The notes beneath the pieces are model-generated. The model saw nothing but the letters and a program-made list of their open reading frames with translations. It was not told where the DNA came from and ran no database searches. Shown in pieces: positions 1-7,868 of a DNA stretch of 38,961 bases. The translations under genes and the position numbers were made by a program. The DNA lies in assembly GCF_003236315.1 (NCBI RefSeq), contig NZ_POTY01000030.1:1-38961 (forward strand), given 5' to 3'. Source of the DNA: Micromonospora craterilacus (lineage in GTDB: Bacteria > Actinomycetota > Actinomycetes > Mycobacteriales > Micromonosporaceae). Within the stretch, counting starts at the first letter, position 1. Each line of letters begins with the position of its first letter.

Positions 1-1
1 G

Positions 2-292
2 TACGAGGGCCGGGGCGAGCGTCGACCGGCGCGTCCCCGCAGCAGCGGCACCACCCAGGTCTTCATCGGCCTGGGCCGGCGGGCCGGGGTACGCCCGCAG
101 GATCTGGTGGGGGCGATCACCGGGGAGACCCGGATCAGTGGGCGGGACATCGGCTCGATCGAGATCGCCGACCGGTTCTCCCTGGTCGAGGTGCCGATCG
201 CCGTCGCCGACGAGGTGATCGCCGGGCTGCGCAACAGCACCATCAAGGGCCGCAAGGCCACCGTACGCCGCGACCGCGACGACCACCGCTGA
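2..292 (+). CDS. DEAD-box RNA helicase, C-terminal fragment (DbpA-type RNA-binding domain)
   Basis: Only the 3' end of the gene is in the window; the frame is open from base 2 and stops at TGA 290-292. The visible residues are an Arg-rich tail followed by a compact domain reading FIGLGRRAGVRPQDLVGAI ... IGSIEIADRFSLVEVP and ending in IKGRKATVRRDRDDHR. That pattern is the DbpA_RNA_bind module at the C-terminus of CsdA/DeaD-type ATP-dependent RNA helicases, which binds structured rRNA. The helicase core lies upstream of the window, so the subfamily cannot be fixed. A strong hairpin lies about 90 bases downstream. Confidence 0.85.
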   Translation, partial: YEGRGERRPARPRSSGTTQVFIGLGRRAGVRPQDLVGAITGETRISGRDIGSIEIADRFSLVEVPIAVADEVIAGLRNSTIKGRKATVRRDRDDHR

Positions 293-298
293 GCCCGG

Positions 299-356
299 CT
301 GAGGTGTAAGGAAGGGTCCCTTCTTAACGCCTCAGGTAGAGAAGGGAACCCTTCTC
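299..356. repeat. AAGGAAGGG-type palindromic intergenic repeat, copy 1
   Basis: Two adjacent short palindromes: 308-325 (AAGGAAGGGTCCCTTCTT) and 339-356 (GAGAAGGG-AA-CCCTTCTC), framed by CTGAGGTG and GCCTCAGG. The unit recurs in inverted orientation at about 459-490. I recall such elements as frequent between genes in Micromonospora; the copy number cannot be checked from this window. They could act as terminators or as a dispersed repeat. Confidence 0.6.
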
Positions 357-381
357 ACCGCGCTGCGCACCAGATACGGCA

Positions 382-414
382 AACCGGCGCCGCCCGCAAG
401 GGACGGCGCCGGTT
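382..414. terminator. bidirectional hairpin terminator between helicase and lon
   Basis: Stem AACCGGCGCCG (382-392) pairs with CGGCGCCGGTT (404-414), with a partly paired CCC/GGG interior. It lies between the convergent ends of the helicase gene and lon. Confidence 0.6.
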
Positions 415-458
415 GCCGGTGAGTTCTGTTAGTAGGGGCCCCCGGCTATACGCCAGGC

Positions 459-490
459 GTTAACAAGGGGCCCTTCCTTGCACCTCAGGC
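459..490. repeat. AAGGAAGGG-type repeat, inverted copy 2, overlapping the lon stop
   Basis: Read on the minus strand, this segment gives CTGAGGTGCAAGGAAGGG followed by CCCCTTGTTAACG. It is nearly identical to copy 1 at 299-330 and in the opposite orientation. Its CTGA contains the TGA stop of lon (485-487), so the repeat supplies or overlaps the end of the gene. Confidence 0.55.
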
Positions 491-2821
491 AGCGGTGAGG
501 CGCTGGTCGCCGAGGGAGGCCGGGTCGATCTCGGCCGGGCGCAGTGCCAGGGCGAGCACGTCGGCGACGTCGGCCAGGGTGTGCACGGTCAGCGCCTCGC
601 GTACCTCGGTGGGCAGGTCGTCGAGGTCCGGCTCGTTGCGGGCCGGGATGATCACCTCGGTCAGGCCGGCCCGGTGCGCGGCGAGCAGCTTCTGCTTCAC
701 CCCGCCGATGGGCAGCACCCGACCGGAGAGCGTCACCTCGCCGGTCATCCCGAACTCGGGGCGTACCGGCCGGCCGCTGGCCAGCGACGCGAGGGCGGTG
801 ACCATGGTGATGCCGGCGCTGGGGCCGTCCTTGGGCACCGCGCCCGCCGGTACGTGCAGGTGGATCCGCCGCCCGGCGAGGGCGTTCGGGTCCAGGCCGA
901 GCCGGCGGCCGTTGGCGCGCAGGTAGGAGAGCGCGATGTGCGCCGACTCCTTCATCACGTCGCCGAGCTGACCGGTCAGGGTCAGCCCCGGCTCGCCCTC
1001 CATGCTGGTCGCCTCGATGAACAGCACGTCTCCCCCGGCGCCGGTGACCGCCAGGCCGGTGGCCACGCCCGGCACCGCCGTACGCTCCGCCGACTCCGGC
1101 GTGTGCTTCGGCCGGCCGAGGTAGCGGACCAGGTCGTCCGCGCCGACCCGGACCGGCGTCGGGTCGTCGGTCAGGGTCACCGCGACCTTCCGCATGATCT
1201 TCGCGAGCGCCCGCTCCAGCTGCCGTACGCCGGCCTCCCGGGTGTACTCCCCCGCGATGCGGCCCAGCGCCGAGGAGTCGACGTCGACCTCGTCGGCGGT
1301 CAGCCCGGCCCGCTCCCGCTGCCGGGGCAGCAGGTGGTCCCGGGCGATGGCCACCTTCTCGTCCTCCGTGTAGCCGTCCAGGGTGACCAGTTCCATCCGG
1401 TCCAGCAGCGGGCCGGGGATGGCCTCCACCACGTTGGCGGTGGACAGGAACAGCACGTCGGACAGGTCGAGGTCGACCTCCAGGTAGTGGTCCCGGAAGG
1501 TGTGGTTCTGGGCCGGGTCGAGCACCTCCAGCAGGGCCGCGGCCGGGTCGCCGGCGTACCCCACGGAGAGCTTGTCGACCTCGTCGAGCAGCACCACCGG
1601 GTTCATCGAGCCGGCCTCGCGCAGCGCCCGGACGATCCGGCCGGGCAGCGCGCCGACGTAGGTGCGCCGGTGACCCCGGATCTCGGCCTCGTCGCGGATG
1701 CCGCCGAGGGAGACCCGGACGAACTTGCGGCCGAGGGCCCGGGCGACGGACTCGCCGAGGCTGGTCTTGCCGACGCCGGGCGGGCCGGCCAGGGCCAGCA
1801 CCGCGCCGGAGCCGCGACCGCCGACCACGCCGAGGTCACGCTCGGCCCGCCGGTTGCGCACCGCCAGGTACTCCAGGATCCGGTCCTTCACGTCGGCCAG
1901 GCCGGCGTGGTCGGCGTCGAGCACGGCCCGCGCCGCGGCCAGGTCGGTGTTGTCCTCGGTACGCGTGCTCCACGGCATCTCCAGCACCGTGTCGAGCCAG
2001 GTACGGATCCAGCCCGCCTCCGGGGAGGCGTCGCTGGCCCGCTCCAGCTTGCCGACCTCGCGCAGCGCCGCCTCGCGTACCTTCTCGGGCAGGTCGGCGG
2101 CCTCGACGCGGGCCCGGTAGTCGGCGGAGCCGTCCGGGGCGTCCTCGCCGAGTTCCTTGCGGATCGCGGCGAGCTGCTGGCGCAGCAGGAACTCCCGCTG
2201 GGACTTCTCCAGCCCCTCGCGGACCTCGGAGTTGATCTGCTCGGTGACCTCCTGCTCGGCCAGGTGGTCCTTGACCCAGCCGACGAGCAGTTCGAGTCGG
2301 GTGGTGACGTCCGGCGCGGCCAGCAGTTCGGTCTTCTGCGCCAGGGTGAGCCACGGCGCGTAGCCGGCCGAGTCGGCCAGCTCGGAGAGGTCGGTCATCC
2401 GCTCCACCGCGTCGATGACCTGCCACGCGCCGCGTTGCTGGAGCACGGAGGTGACCAGGGCGCGGTATTCGCGGGCGAGTTCCCGGGCCTTGCCGGCCGG
2501 GGCGGGTTCGTCGATCTCGGTCGCCTCGACCCAGAGCGCGGCGCCGGGGCCGGGCACGCCGGAGCCGATGCGGGCGCGGGCGAGGCCGCGGATCACGGCG
2601 GCCGGCTCGCCGCTGGGCAGCCGGCCGACCTTCTCGATGGTGGCGATCGCGCCGACGGAGCCGTACTCGCCGTCCAGGCGGGGTACGGCGAGCACCTTGT
2701 GGTCGCCGGTGGCACGGGCCGCGTCGACCGCGGCCTGGGTGGTCGGGTCGAGGGTCACCGGGATCACCATGCCGGGCAGCAGCACGGCGTCGGTCAGTGG
2801 AAGTACCGGAAGAGTTGCCAT
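485..2821 (-). CDS. lon: ATP-dependent Lon protease (LonA type)
   Basis: This is a 778-residue homohexameric cytosolic AAA+ protease that degrades misfolded and regulatory proteins. Domains in order: Lon N-terminal substrate-binding domain (about 1-195, starting [20 protein letters not shown]), helical segment, AAA+ module with Walker A GPPGVGKT (346-353) and Walker [10 protein letters not shown] (409-417), then the protease domain with catalytic Ser668 in KDGPSAG and Lys711 in [14 protein letters not shown], 43 residues apart as in E. coli Lon. The start at 2821 is chosen because the N-terminal domain begins there and AGGTG lies just upstream. The frame stays open upstream to 3115, but that stretch is non-homologous and crosses the operator. 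A HAIR box upstream points to heat-shock control by HspR. Confidence 0.96.
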   Translation of the reverse strand: MATLPVLPLTDAVLLPGMVIPVTLDPTTQAAVDAARATGDHKVLAVPRLDGEYGSVGAIATIEKVGRLPSGEPAAVIRGLARARIGSGVPGPGAALWVEATEIDEPAPAGKARELAREYRALVTSVLQQRGAWQVIDAVERMTDLSELADSAGYAPWLTLAQKTELLAAPDVTTRLELLVGWVKDHLAEQEVTEQINSEVREGLEKSQREFLLRQQLAAIRKELGEDAPDGSADYRARVEAADLPEKVREAALREVGKLERASDASPEAGWIRTWLDTVLEMPWSTRTEDNTDLAAARAVLDADHAGLADVKDRILEYLAVRNRRAERDLGVVGGRGSGAVLALAGPPGVGKTSLGESVARALGRKFVRVSLGGIRDEAEIRGHRRTYVGALPGRIVRALREAGSMNPVVLLDEVDKLSVGYAGDPAAALLEVLDPAQNHTFRDHYLEVDLDLSDVLFLSTANVVEAIPGPLLDRMELVTLDGYTEDEKVAIARDHLLPRQRERAGLTADEVDVDSSALGRIAGEYTREAGVRQLERALAKIMRKVAVTLTDDPTPVRVGADDLVRYLGRPKHTPESAERTAVPGVATGLAVTGAGGDVLFIEATSMEGEPGLTLTGQLGDVMKESAHIALSYLRANGRRLGLDPNALAGRRIHLHVPAGAVPKDGPSAGITMVTALASLASGRPVRPEFGMTGEVTLSGRVLPIGGVKQKLLAAHRAGLTEVIIPARNEPDLDDLPTEVREALTVHTLADVADVLALALRPAEIDPASLGDQRLTAA

Positions 2822-3095
2822 CGAACACCTGCTATCGCATTGAGTTGAGCGTGTCTGGCTCAAGTCCCCGCGGAGCATCATTGTTCCTCGGTGTGACCCA
2901 GGACACGAAACGGCCCGGGTGGGAGTCGCCGAACGGCCGGGCCGACGTCGGCGCATCTCCCCGCGATGCTGCGGAATCGGGATTTCGACGCCACGCAAAA
3001 CGCGACCCACCGAAAGGCGTGGCTTTTGTTGCGCAATTGCCGGGCGATGAGTCAAACTTTGACCACACCCCGCCGAACACAGGGAGTAATCGACG
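2822..3095. other. lon-lsr2 divergent intergenic region
   Basis: A 274-base region holding the lon HAIR box near its left end and the lsr2 promoter and leader on the right. AGGGAG ahead of ATG 3096 is the lsr2 ribosome site. No further gene is supported. Confidence 0.6.
2844..2864 (-). promoter_or_regulatory. HAIR element (HspR-binding inverted repeat) upstream of lon
   Basis: GTTGAGC-N7-GCTCAAG lies 22 bases before the lon start. It matches the HspR consensus CTTGAGT-N7-ACTCAAG in spacing and in five of seven (left) and six of seven (right) positions, and is itself symmetric over TTGAGC/GCTCAA. HspR, with DnaK as co-repressor, is known to control dnaK, clpB and lon in Streptomyces, so repression of lon in unstressed cells is the likely role. 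Confidence 0.75.
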
Positions 3096-3443
3096 ATGGC
3101 GAGAAAAGTAATCACGGTGCTGACTGACGACCTCGACGGCGGAAAGGCCGACCGGACGGTCGAGTTCAGCCTGGATGGCGTGGCCTACACCATCGATGTC
3201 TCCGATGAGAACGCGGGTGTGCTGCGCAAGGCGCTGGATCCGTTTATCAATGCTGGTCGGCGACTCGGCCGTGGCGGCGCCGAGACGGCCCGCGGCCCCC
3301 GCCGAGTCCCCGGTTCGGGGACCCCGGGAATGAACCGCGAGCAGAACCGCGCCATCCGGGAATGGGCGGTCAGCAACGGCTACAAGATTTCCGAGCGGGG
3401 TCGCATCCCGGTCGAGGTGGTCGAGGCGTACAAGAACCGCTGA
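3096..3443 (+). CDS. lsr2: Lsr2 nucleoid-associated protein / xenogeneic silencer
   Basis: This 115-residue H-NS-like bridging protein binds AT-rich minor grooves and silences acquired DNA in actinobacteria. The N-terminal part (about 1-60, MARKVITVLTDDLDGG ... VEFSLDGVAYTIDVS) is the oligomerisation domain. A low-complexity Gly/Arg/Pro linker follows. The C-terminal part carries the Lsr2 DNA-binding helix pair with the AT-hook-like R-G-R at about 101-103 and ends VEVVEAYKNR. Length is typical (about 110-115). ATG follows AGGGAG by a normal spacing. The gene diverges from lon. Micromonosporaceae often carry several paralogues, so this need not be the only one. The lower-GC island at 21.7-33.3 kb in this window is the sort of DNA such a protein binds. 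Confidence 0.95.
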   Translation: MARKVITVLTDDLDGGKADRTVEFSLDGVAYTIDVSDENAGVLRKALDPFINAGRRLGRGGAETARGPRRVPGSGTPGMNREQNRAIREWAVSNGYKISERGRIPVEVVEAYKNR

Positions 3444-3471
3444 ACTGCGGACACGCAGATCTGGCCCTGAT

Positions 3472-3564
3472 TGAACCTTCTTCAACCTGAACCGCGCGGC
3501 GCGCACGCGCCGCGTCCGACCTTGCGGTCCGTAGGACCGGTAAGGGGAGGTTGAAGAAGGTTCA
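3472..3564. repeat. 93-bp branched inverted-repeat element downstream of lsr2
   Basis: A perfect 17-bp inverted repeat (3472-3488, TGAACCTTCTTCAACCT, with 3548-3564) encloses two further hairpins: a 9-bp CGCGGCGCG stem (3495-3503/3506-3514) and a 6-bp CGGTCC stem (3525-3530/3534-3539). Folded, it gives a three-way junction. No obvious target-site duplication flanks it. It may be a terminator for lsr2, a small structured RNA or a MITE-like element. Confidence 0.7.
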
Positions 3565-3617
3565 CTGGTCACGCCATGAAGTCGAAAGGGCACCCGGCGG
3601 AACGCCCGCGAACAGGC

Positions 3618-3653
3618 CGCGGGCCGTCCGGAACCGATTCCGGACGGCCCGCG
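3618..3653. terminator. strong hairpin terminator
   Basis: A 16-bp perfect stem (3618-3633/3638-3653) with a 4-base CCGA loop, followed by TTTCC on the plus strand. It lies immediately downstream of the minus-strand secreted-protein gene and can serve both strands. Confidence 0.8.
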
Positions 3654-3662
3654 TTTCCTGCG

Positions 3663-4949
3663 TCAGTTGACCTGGATTCGCACCACGTCGAACGCCGGGG
3701 TCTGGTTGGCCCGCTCCATCATCGGAATGCGGTGTGAACCGTCACCGGCCCAGATCGCGCACTGGGCGGTGCCGGACTCCGGCAGACCCGGGACCTGGAT
3801 GGTCACCTCGTCCGGCTGGGCGCCACCGCCACCGTCCTCGGTGGCCACGAAGAAGGCCGGCACCGGCTGCGGCTCCGGCGCCTCGTTCAGGCTGCCCAGC
3901 ATCCGGCAGGCGCTGTGGAAGTGGCCGCGGGTCAGGCCCTGGTCGTTGAGCAGCGAGCTCTCCAGGTAGTAGCCGCCCTGGCCGGCCGGGAGGAAGCGGT
4001 CCCGAATCAGGTTGCGGGTGCTGACCCGGAGCGTGAAGCCCTCATTGCGGTTGATCTGCTGCGGGAAATCGGTGATCAGCAGCGTGGGGTTGTTGGCTGC
4101 GGCACCGACCTCACCGAAGGCGGTGCTGACGCAACGGTTGCCGTTCTGGAAGCCGTCGTGCGGCTGCAGCTGGCTGTTGTTGCAGTTGTTGGCCAGCACC
4201 TCAAGGCCGTTGTTACCGCCGTTGTTGTTGCCCCCGCCGTTGTTACCGCCGCCGTTGTTACCGCCGCCGCCGTTGTCGCCGCCGTTGTCGCCGCCACCGT
4301 TGTTGCCGCCGCCGTTGGTGTTGTCAACCGGCTGGACCTGGCAGGTGGCCAGATTGGCGAGACCGCGCGGCCGCGGGCCGAACCGGTCGATGGCGATGGT
4401 GATCCGGTCGAGGGTCGCCCGGCGCTTACTGGCCAACGGGTTGAGGATCGCGTTGCGGATGAACGCCTGGCCCTTGTTGCCCTCGGCGGCGAGTCGCCGG
4501 TCCGCCTCGGTGATCTGGGTCTGCAGCGCGTTCAGGTTGCGGTCCACCTCGGCGCGGGCCCGGTCCGGCACCTGGGGCAGCCGGCTGACCACGTCCGGGC
4601 AGGCCACGGCCAGCGAGCCGGCGGTCGCGCCACCGGTGCCGGTACGCGTCTCCTGGCACTCCTCCACGGACTGCTGCCCGTCACCCCAGTGGTTCGTCAC
4701 CCAACGGCCGTTCTGCCAGGTACGGGTGGTGGTGGCGCCCCGGGCGGTCGGCGCGGTGGCGCCCGGGCTGGGCTCCACGCAGGCGGCCGCCACCGGCTTG
4801 GGCTGCTTGTTCGGCCGTCGGTCACCGGCCGACGAGATCTGGGTCACGGCGACGACGGCACCGAAGACAGCAAGCGTGGCGCCAACGGCCAGAAGTCGCT
4901 TGGTCCGGGTGTTACCAGATGGTCGGCGCGACCGGGTTGACCTGCGCAT
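3663..4949 (-). CDS. secreted protein with Asn/Gly-rich linker and conserved C-terminal domain of unknown function
   Basis: A 428-residue protein starting at 4949, where GAGAAGGAG precedes the ATG. The N-terminus is a long Arg-rich n-region followed by a hydrophobic stretch (LLAVGATLAVFGAVVAV) and then SAGD, consistent with a Sec signal peptide or membrane anchor. The mature part has an N-terminal region with four Cys and a helical stretch (VPDRARAEVDRNLNALQTQI). A pure Asn/Gly/Asp linker encoded by 4209-4323 follows. The C-terminal domain of about 170 residues contains GGYYLESSLL, RGHFHSACRML, QCAIWAGDGSHRIPM and NQTPAFDVVRIQVN. I recognise that domain as recurring in secreted actinobacterial hypotheticals but know no function. 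Paired Cys suggest disulphides outside the cell. The hairpin at 3618-3653 ends the transcript. Confidence 0.75.
   Translation of the reverse strand: MRRSTRSRRPSGNTRTKRLLAVGATLAVFGAVVAVTQISSAGDRRPNKQPKPVAAACVEPSPGATAPTARGATTTRTWQNGRWVTNHWGDGQQSVEECQETRTGTGGATAGSLAVACPDVVSRLPQVPDRARAEVDRNLNALQTQITEADRRLAAEGNKGQAFIRNAILNPLASKRRATLDRITIAIDRFGPRPRGLANLATCQVQPVDNTNGGGNNGGGDNGGDNGGGGNNGGGNNGGGNNNGGNNGLEVLANNCNNSQLQPHDGFQNGNRCVSTAFGEVGAAANNPTLLITDFPQQINRNEGFTLRVSTRNLIRDRFLPAGQGGYYLESSLLNDQGLTRGHFHSACRMLGSLNEAPEPQPVPAFFVATEDGGGGAQPDEVTIQVPGLPESGTAQCAIWAGDGSHRIPMMERANQTPAFDVVRIQVN
4209..4323 (-). repeat. in-frame Gly/Asn codon repeat (linker of the secreted protein)
   Basis: Degenerate GTT/GCC triplet repeats (minus-strand GGC/GGT and AAC) encode repeats of GGGNN and GGD. 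This is low-complexity coding DNA prone to slippage, likely a flexible extracellular linker whose length varies between strains. Confidence 0.75.
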
Positions 4950-5292
4950 CGAATTGCTCTCCTTCTCGATCCGGTACCTGATTCGTGACTCGACGGACCG
5001 AACGGAATCGTGGTGGCACGTTCGACGAGGACCGTCCGAACGCACCGATGGCACGTCGACGAACGACGATGCCCTTTCCGCACCGTCTCCCGCCCCTGCC
5101 GGTGCGGGTTGGCGAGATCCTGTCCATTCCCGGTGAGGTACGGACCCGCCTCGACGGTGGTTCAAAGAGAGGTGACTTTTTTTACGACGGCCTCGACCGC
5201 CGGTGACGCGGGAACAGAACGACGCCGAAACACCACCGGTGGTGACCGGCCGAGCGCCGAACGCTCGCACCGGTCAAGGACGGCCGCGTCGG
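4950..5292. other. 343-base intergenic region without a recognisable gene
   Basis: It must hold the promoter of the minus-strand secreted protein, but I cannot assign clear -35/-10 boxes. An unusual T7 run lies near 5176. At 5231-5244 there is a perfect palindrome CACCACCGGTGGTG, and at 5244-5275 a terminator-like hairpin for the gene to the right. Confidence 0.5.
5244..5275 (-). terminator. hairpin terminator of the DUF2726-like gene
   Basis: GACCGG/CCGGTC (5244-5249/5270-5275) and CGAGCG/CGCTCG (5251-5256/5262-5267) stack into one stem with small bulges, 17 bases beyond the stop codon at 5293. Confidence 0.6.
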
Positions 5293-6210
5293 TCAGGCCT
5301 CGCAGAGATGGTCGTAGCCGAATCCGTCCACGAGTTCGTCGCGGCGGTCCCGCAGTCGCCGGATGTCGTCGAGCAGATCCTCGCGACGCCGCAACGCCGG
5401 TGCGGCAGCCTCCGGGGTCCGCAGCCGGTCACCGATCGCGAGCGCGGCCAGGTCCTCGGCGAGCCGGGCCGGGTCGACCCCGCAGGAGATCCGGTACGGG
5501 TGCAGCGACACCCGCTCCACCAGGCACTCGCCCGGGCGCACCTCGACCCAGCTCCAGCCCTCGGCCGGCCCGTCCGTCCACTGCACGTGCAGCCCACGCA
5601 GGATCGGGTCCGCCAGCCGCCGCGCCACGTACGCCTCGACGGCATCGGCCCGGGCGAGCGCCCCGAGGTCGTTCACCGCACCGGTCCGCCCGTCGGGCAG
5701 CCGGCCCACGATGTCGCGGAAGCCGACGTCCGGCAGCTCCGACCCGGCGGCGGCGCCGTCGGCGTACCGGCGGGCGTCGATCACGTACCCGACGATCTGC
5801 GGGCCGTGCTCGGCGGCGCGCAACGTGGCCGAGGTGATCCGCAGCACCGGCAGGCCGACGGCGGCGGTGACCGCCTGCATCATCCGCTCGGCCCGCCGGC
5901 CGGCGGCGTCGGGCATCGGCGGCCGGAACTCGACGGCGAACCCGGGCCGGCCGGTGTCCGCCGCGCAGACCACCAGGTCGAGAACCGTGCGGCTGGCGGT
6001 GTTCCACTGGTGCCCGGTGATGCCCGGTGGGCGGCGCCGGACCAGTTCGCCCAGGCGCAGGCCGGGGTGCACGCGCAGCCCCGCCCGAACCAGCACGGGG
6101 TCCCGCCCCGCGTCGGCCGGGATCGTCGCCAGCCAGGAGTCGTCGCCACCGGTCATCGTCGTATCCACCCAATCCTGCCGCCGACCGACCGAGTCTAGGA
6201 TGACGATCAT
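5293..6210 (-). CDS. DUF2726-like protein
   Basis: A 305-residue cytosolic protein. The middle carries a pattern typical of DUF2726 (a nuclease-like fold): an N-terminal segment naming inputs (RAGLRVHPGLRLGELV), then VLDLVVCAADTGRPGFAVEF and MMQAVTAAVGLPVLRIT, where the family usually has a hydrophobic D/E-x-x-V strand, an Asp-rich strand and a helix ending in LRI. The usual IELDD motif is weakened here to AVEFRP, so an active nuclease is doubtful. The C-terminus is a charged coiled-coil-like tail (LRRREDLLDDIRRLRDRRDELVD). The ATG at 6210 has GGGGGAG upstream; an alternative ATG at 6156 lacks a good ribosome site. It diverges from the metal-receptor gene. Function unknown; family assignment is tentative. 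Confidence 0.55.
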   Translation of the reverse strand: MIVILDSVGRRQDWVDTTMTGGDDSWLATIPADAGRDPVLVRAGLRVHPGLRLGELVRRRPPGITGHQWNTASRTVLDLVVCAADTGRPGFAVEFRPPMPDAAGRRAERMMQAVTAAVGLPVLRITSATLRAAEHGPQIVGYVIDARRYADGAAAGSELPDVGFRDIVGRLPDGRTGAVNDLGALARADAVEAYVARRLADPILRGLHVQWTDGPAEGWSWVEVRPGECLVERVSLHPYRISCGVDPARLAEDLAALAIGDRLRTPEAAAPALRRREDLLDDIRRLRDRRDELVDGFGYDHLCEA

Positions 6211-6297
6211 TTCGGCCGACTCCCCCGGTGGGGCCATCCCGACCACCCTGGGCCGGCGGCGGGTCCGACGGTACGGTCGGGCCGAGGAGGTGGACGG

Positions 6298-7023
6298 GTG
6301 CGGGTGGTGTCGCTGGTGCCGTCGCTGACCGAGGCGGTGGCGGTGACCCGGCCCGGGCTGCTGGTCGGCGCCACCGACTGGTGCACCCACCCGGCCGACC
6401 TGGACGTGCCTCGGGTCGGCGGCACCAAGTACCCCGACCTGGACCGGATCCGCGCGCTGCGCCCTGACCTGGTCCTGCTCAACGTCGAGGAGAACCGGCG
6501 GGAGGACGCCACCGCGCTGGCCGCCGCGGGCGTGCCGGTCCGGGTGACCTACCCGCGCACGGTGGACGGGGCGCTGACCGAGCTGGCCGATCTGCTCCGT
6601 GACCTGGGCGCGCCGGCGGAGCCCGACTGGCTGGCCGACGCCCGGCGGGCCTGGGCCGGGCTACCGCGGACGCCGGTCGCCCGGCGCGCGGTGGTGCCGG
6701 TATGGCGTCGCCCCTGGGTGGTGCTCGGCGCCGACACCTTCGCCGGCGACGTGCTACGCCGGCTCGGGGTGTCCAATCTGTACGCCGACCAGCCGGACCG
6801 TTATCCCCGGCCCAACCTGGCACAGCTGCGCGCCGACGCACCGGACCTGGTGGTGCTGCCGGACGAGCCGTACCGGTTCACCCGCGACGACGGGCCGGAG
6901 GCGTTCCCGGGCATTCCCTGCGCCCTGGTGTCCGGGCGGCATCTGACCTGGTACGGCCCGTCGCTGGCCGAAGCCCCCACGGTGCTGGCCGGCCAGCTCG
7001 CCGACCCGGTCCTCGCCGACTGA
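6298..7023 (+). CDS. helical-backbone metal receptor (BtuF/PeriBP-like), without signal peptide
   Basis: A 241-residue protein of the class III periplasmic-binding fold used for cobalamin and siderophores. Evidence: MRVVSLVPSLTEAV at the N-terminus, VGATDWCTHP, VGGTKYPDLDRI, LRPDLVLLNVEENRRED, DTFAGDVLRRLGVSNLY, LRADAPDLVVLPDEPY. The GTG at 6298 follows GAGGAGG by a normal distance and the conserved beta-strand begins right there. There is therefore no signal peptide or lipobox, unlike transporter-linked relatives, and no permease or ATPase gene is adjacent. It probably acts in the cytoplasm, perhaps sensing or buffering a cofactor. The ligand is unknown. Confidence 0.75.
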   Translation: MRVVSLVPSLTEAVAVTRPGLLVGATDWCTHPADLDVPRVGGTKYPDLDRIRALRPDLVLLNVEENRREDATALAAAGVPVRVTYPRTVDGALTELADLLRDLGAPAEPDWLADARRAWAGLPRTPVARRAVVPVWRRPWVVLGADTFAGDVLRRLGVSNLYADQPDRYPRPNLAQLRADAPDLVVLPDEPYRFTRDDGPEAFPGIPCALVSGRHLTWYGPSLAEAPTVLAGQLADPVLAD

Positions 7024-7160
7024 CGTCGGTCCCGGGGTGGACGGGTCCAAAGTCCCGCCCCGGCCCGGCCCGGTGGCCCTGCCGGCACCCCGCCCTGCGG
7101 GCGTCCAATGAAGGTGCCACCGGGACAGCGGTGCGGAGCACAGGAAGGGACGTGGACATC

Positions 7161-7724
7161 ATGACCGCGATGATCGAGCGGAACATCGCCGGCATCAACA
7201 CCCCGGCGGCCGAGACCGTCCGGGAGCGGACCATCCGGGAGCGGGCCACCCGCTACCTGCTCGCCGGGCTTCGCCTGGCGCTGGGTTGGATCTTCCTCTG
7301 GGCCTTCCTGGACAAGCTGTTCGGCCTGGGGTTCGCCACCGAGGCGAAGAACGCCTGGCTCAACGGGGGCAGCCCCACCAAGGGCTTCCTCACCTTCGGC
7401 GCCGCCGGCCCGTTCCAGGGGTTCTACCACGGCATCGCCGGTGCGGCCTGGGCCGACTGGCTGTTCATGATCGGTCTGGCGGCGATCGGTACCGCGCTGA
7501 TCCTGGGCACCGGGGTGCGCCTCGCCGCCGCGGCCGGTGGCCTGCTGCTGGTGCTGATGTGGACGGCCGTCCTGCCGCCCGCGAACAATCCCTTCATGGA
7601 CGACCACCTGGTCTACGCCGGGGTGCTGGCCCTGCTCGCGGTGACCAACGCCGGCGACACCTGGGGCCTGGGCCGCACCTGGGCACGGCTGCCGATCGTC
7701 CGGCGGTTCGGCTGGCTCCGCTGA
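7161..7724 (+). CDS. DoxX-family integral membrane protein
   Basis: A 187-residue protein with about four membrane segments: LLAGLRLALGWIFLWAFLDKL, the segment after AAWADWLFMIGLAAIGTALIL, LAAAAGGLLLVLMWTAVLPP, and LVYAGVLALLAVTNAG. The GWIFLWAFLDKLFGLGF start and the PFQGFYHGIAG loop fit the DoxX/DoxD group related to the thiosulfate:quinone oxidoreductase subunit. Most actinobacterial members are of unknown function. The ATG at 7161 has AGGAAGGG upstream with an 11-base gap; an in-frame GTG at 7152 would sit too close to that site. A long hairpin ends the gene. Confidence 0.75.
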   Translation: MTAMIERNIAGINTPAAETVRERTIRERATRYLLAGLRLALGWIFLWAFLDKLFGLGFATEAKNAWLNGGSPTKGFLTFGAAGPFQGFYHGIAGAAWADWLFMIGLAAIGTALILGTGVRLAAAAGGLLLVLMWTAVLPPANNPFMDDHLVYAGVLALLAVTNAGDTWGLGRTWARLPIVRRFGWLR

Positions 7725-7742
7725 CCTGATCACCTCCCCCGC

Positions 7743-7775
7743 GCGGCGGGCGTCACCACCGGTGACGCCCGCCGC
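7743..7775 (+). terminator. hairpin terminator after the DoxX gene
   Basis: A 15-bp perfect stem (7743-7757/7761-7775) with a 3-base ACC loop, 18 bases after the stop. Confidence 0.75.
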
Positions 7776-7868
7776 TCCAGCACCTCCGACGCGGCCCGGG
7801 GCACCACCGGCCGGCATAGGATCCGGCAGAATTGTGCTGACCGAAGCCGACGTCACAGGAGAATCCAC

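Noticed and set aside
581..2848. 755-codon open frame antisense to lon
   Set aside because: High-GC third-position bias opens the antisense frame; the product is a Gly/Val/Arg-rich string without any domain, and lon on the other strand has all family motifs.
2832..3593. 253-codon minus-strand frame across lsr2 and the lon HAIR box
   Set aside because: It covers lsr2 and the HAIR element, both clearly functional on the other reading; no homology visible.
4209..4323. Short tandem units considered as a CRISPR-like array
   Set aside because: The units are 3-12 base codon repeats in frame within a gene, without spacers; no CRISPR repeat-spacer pattern or cas gene exists in the window.
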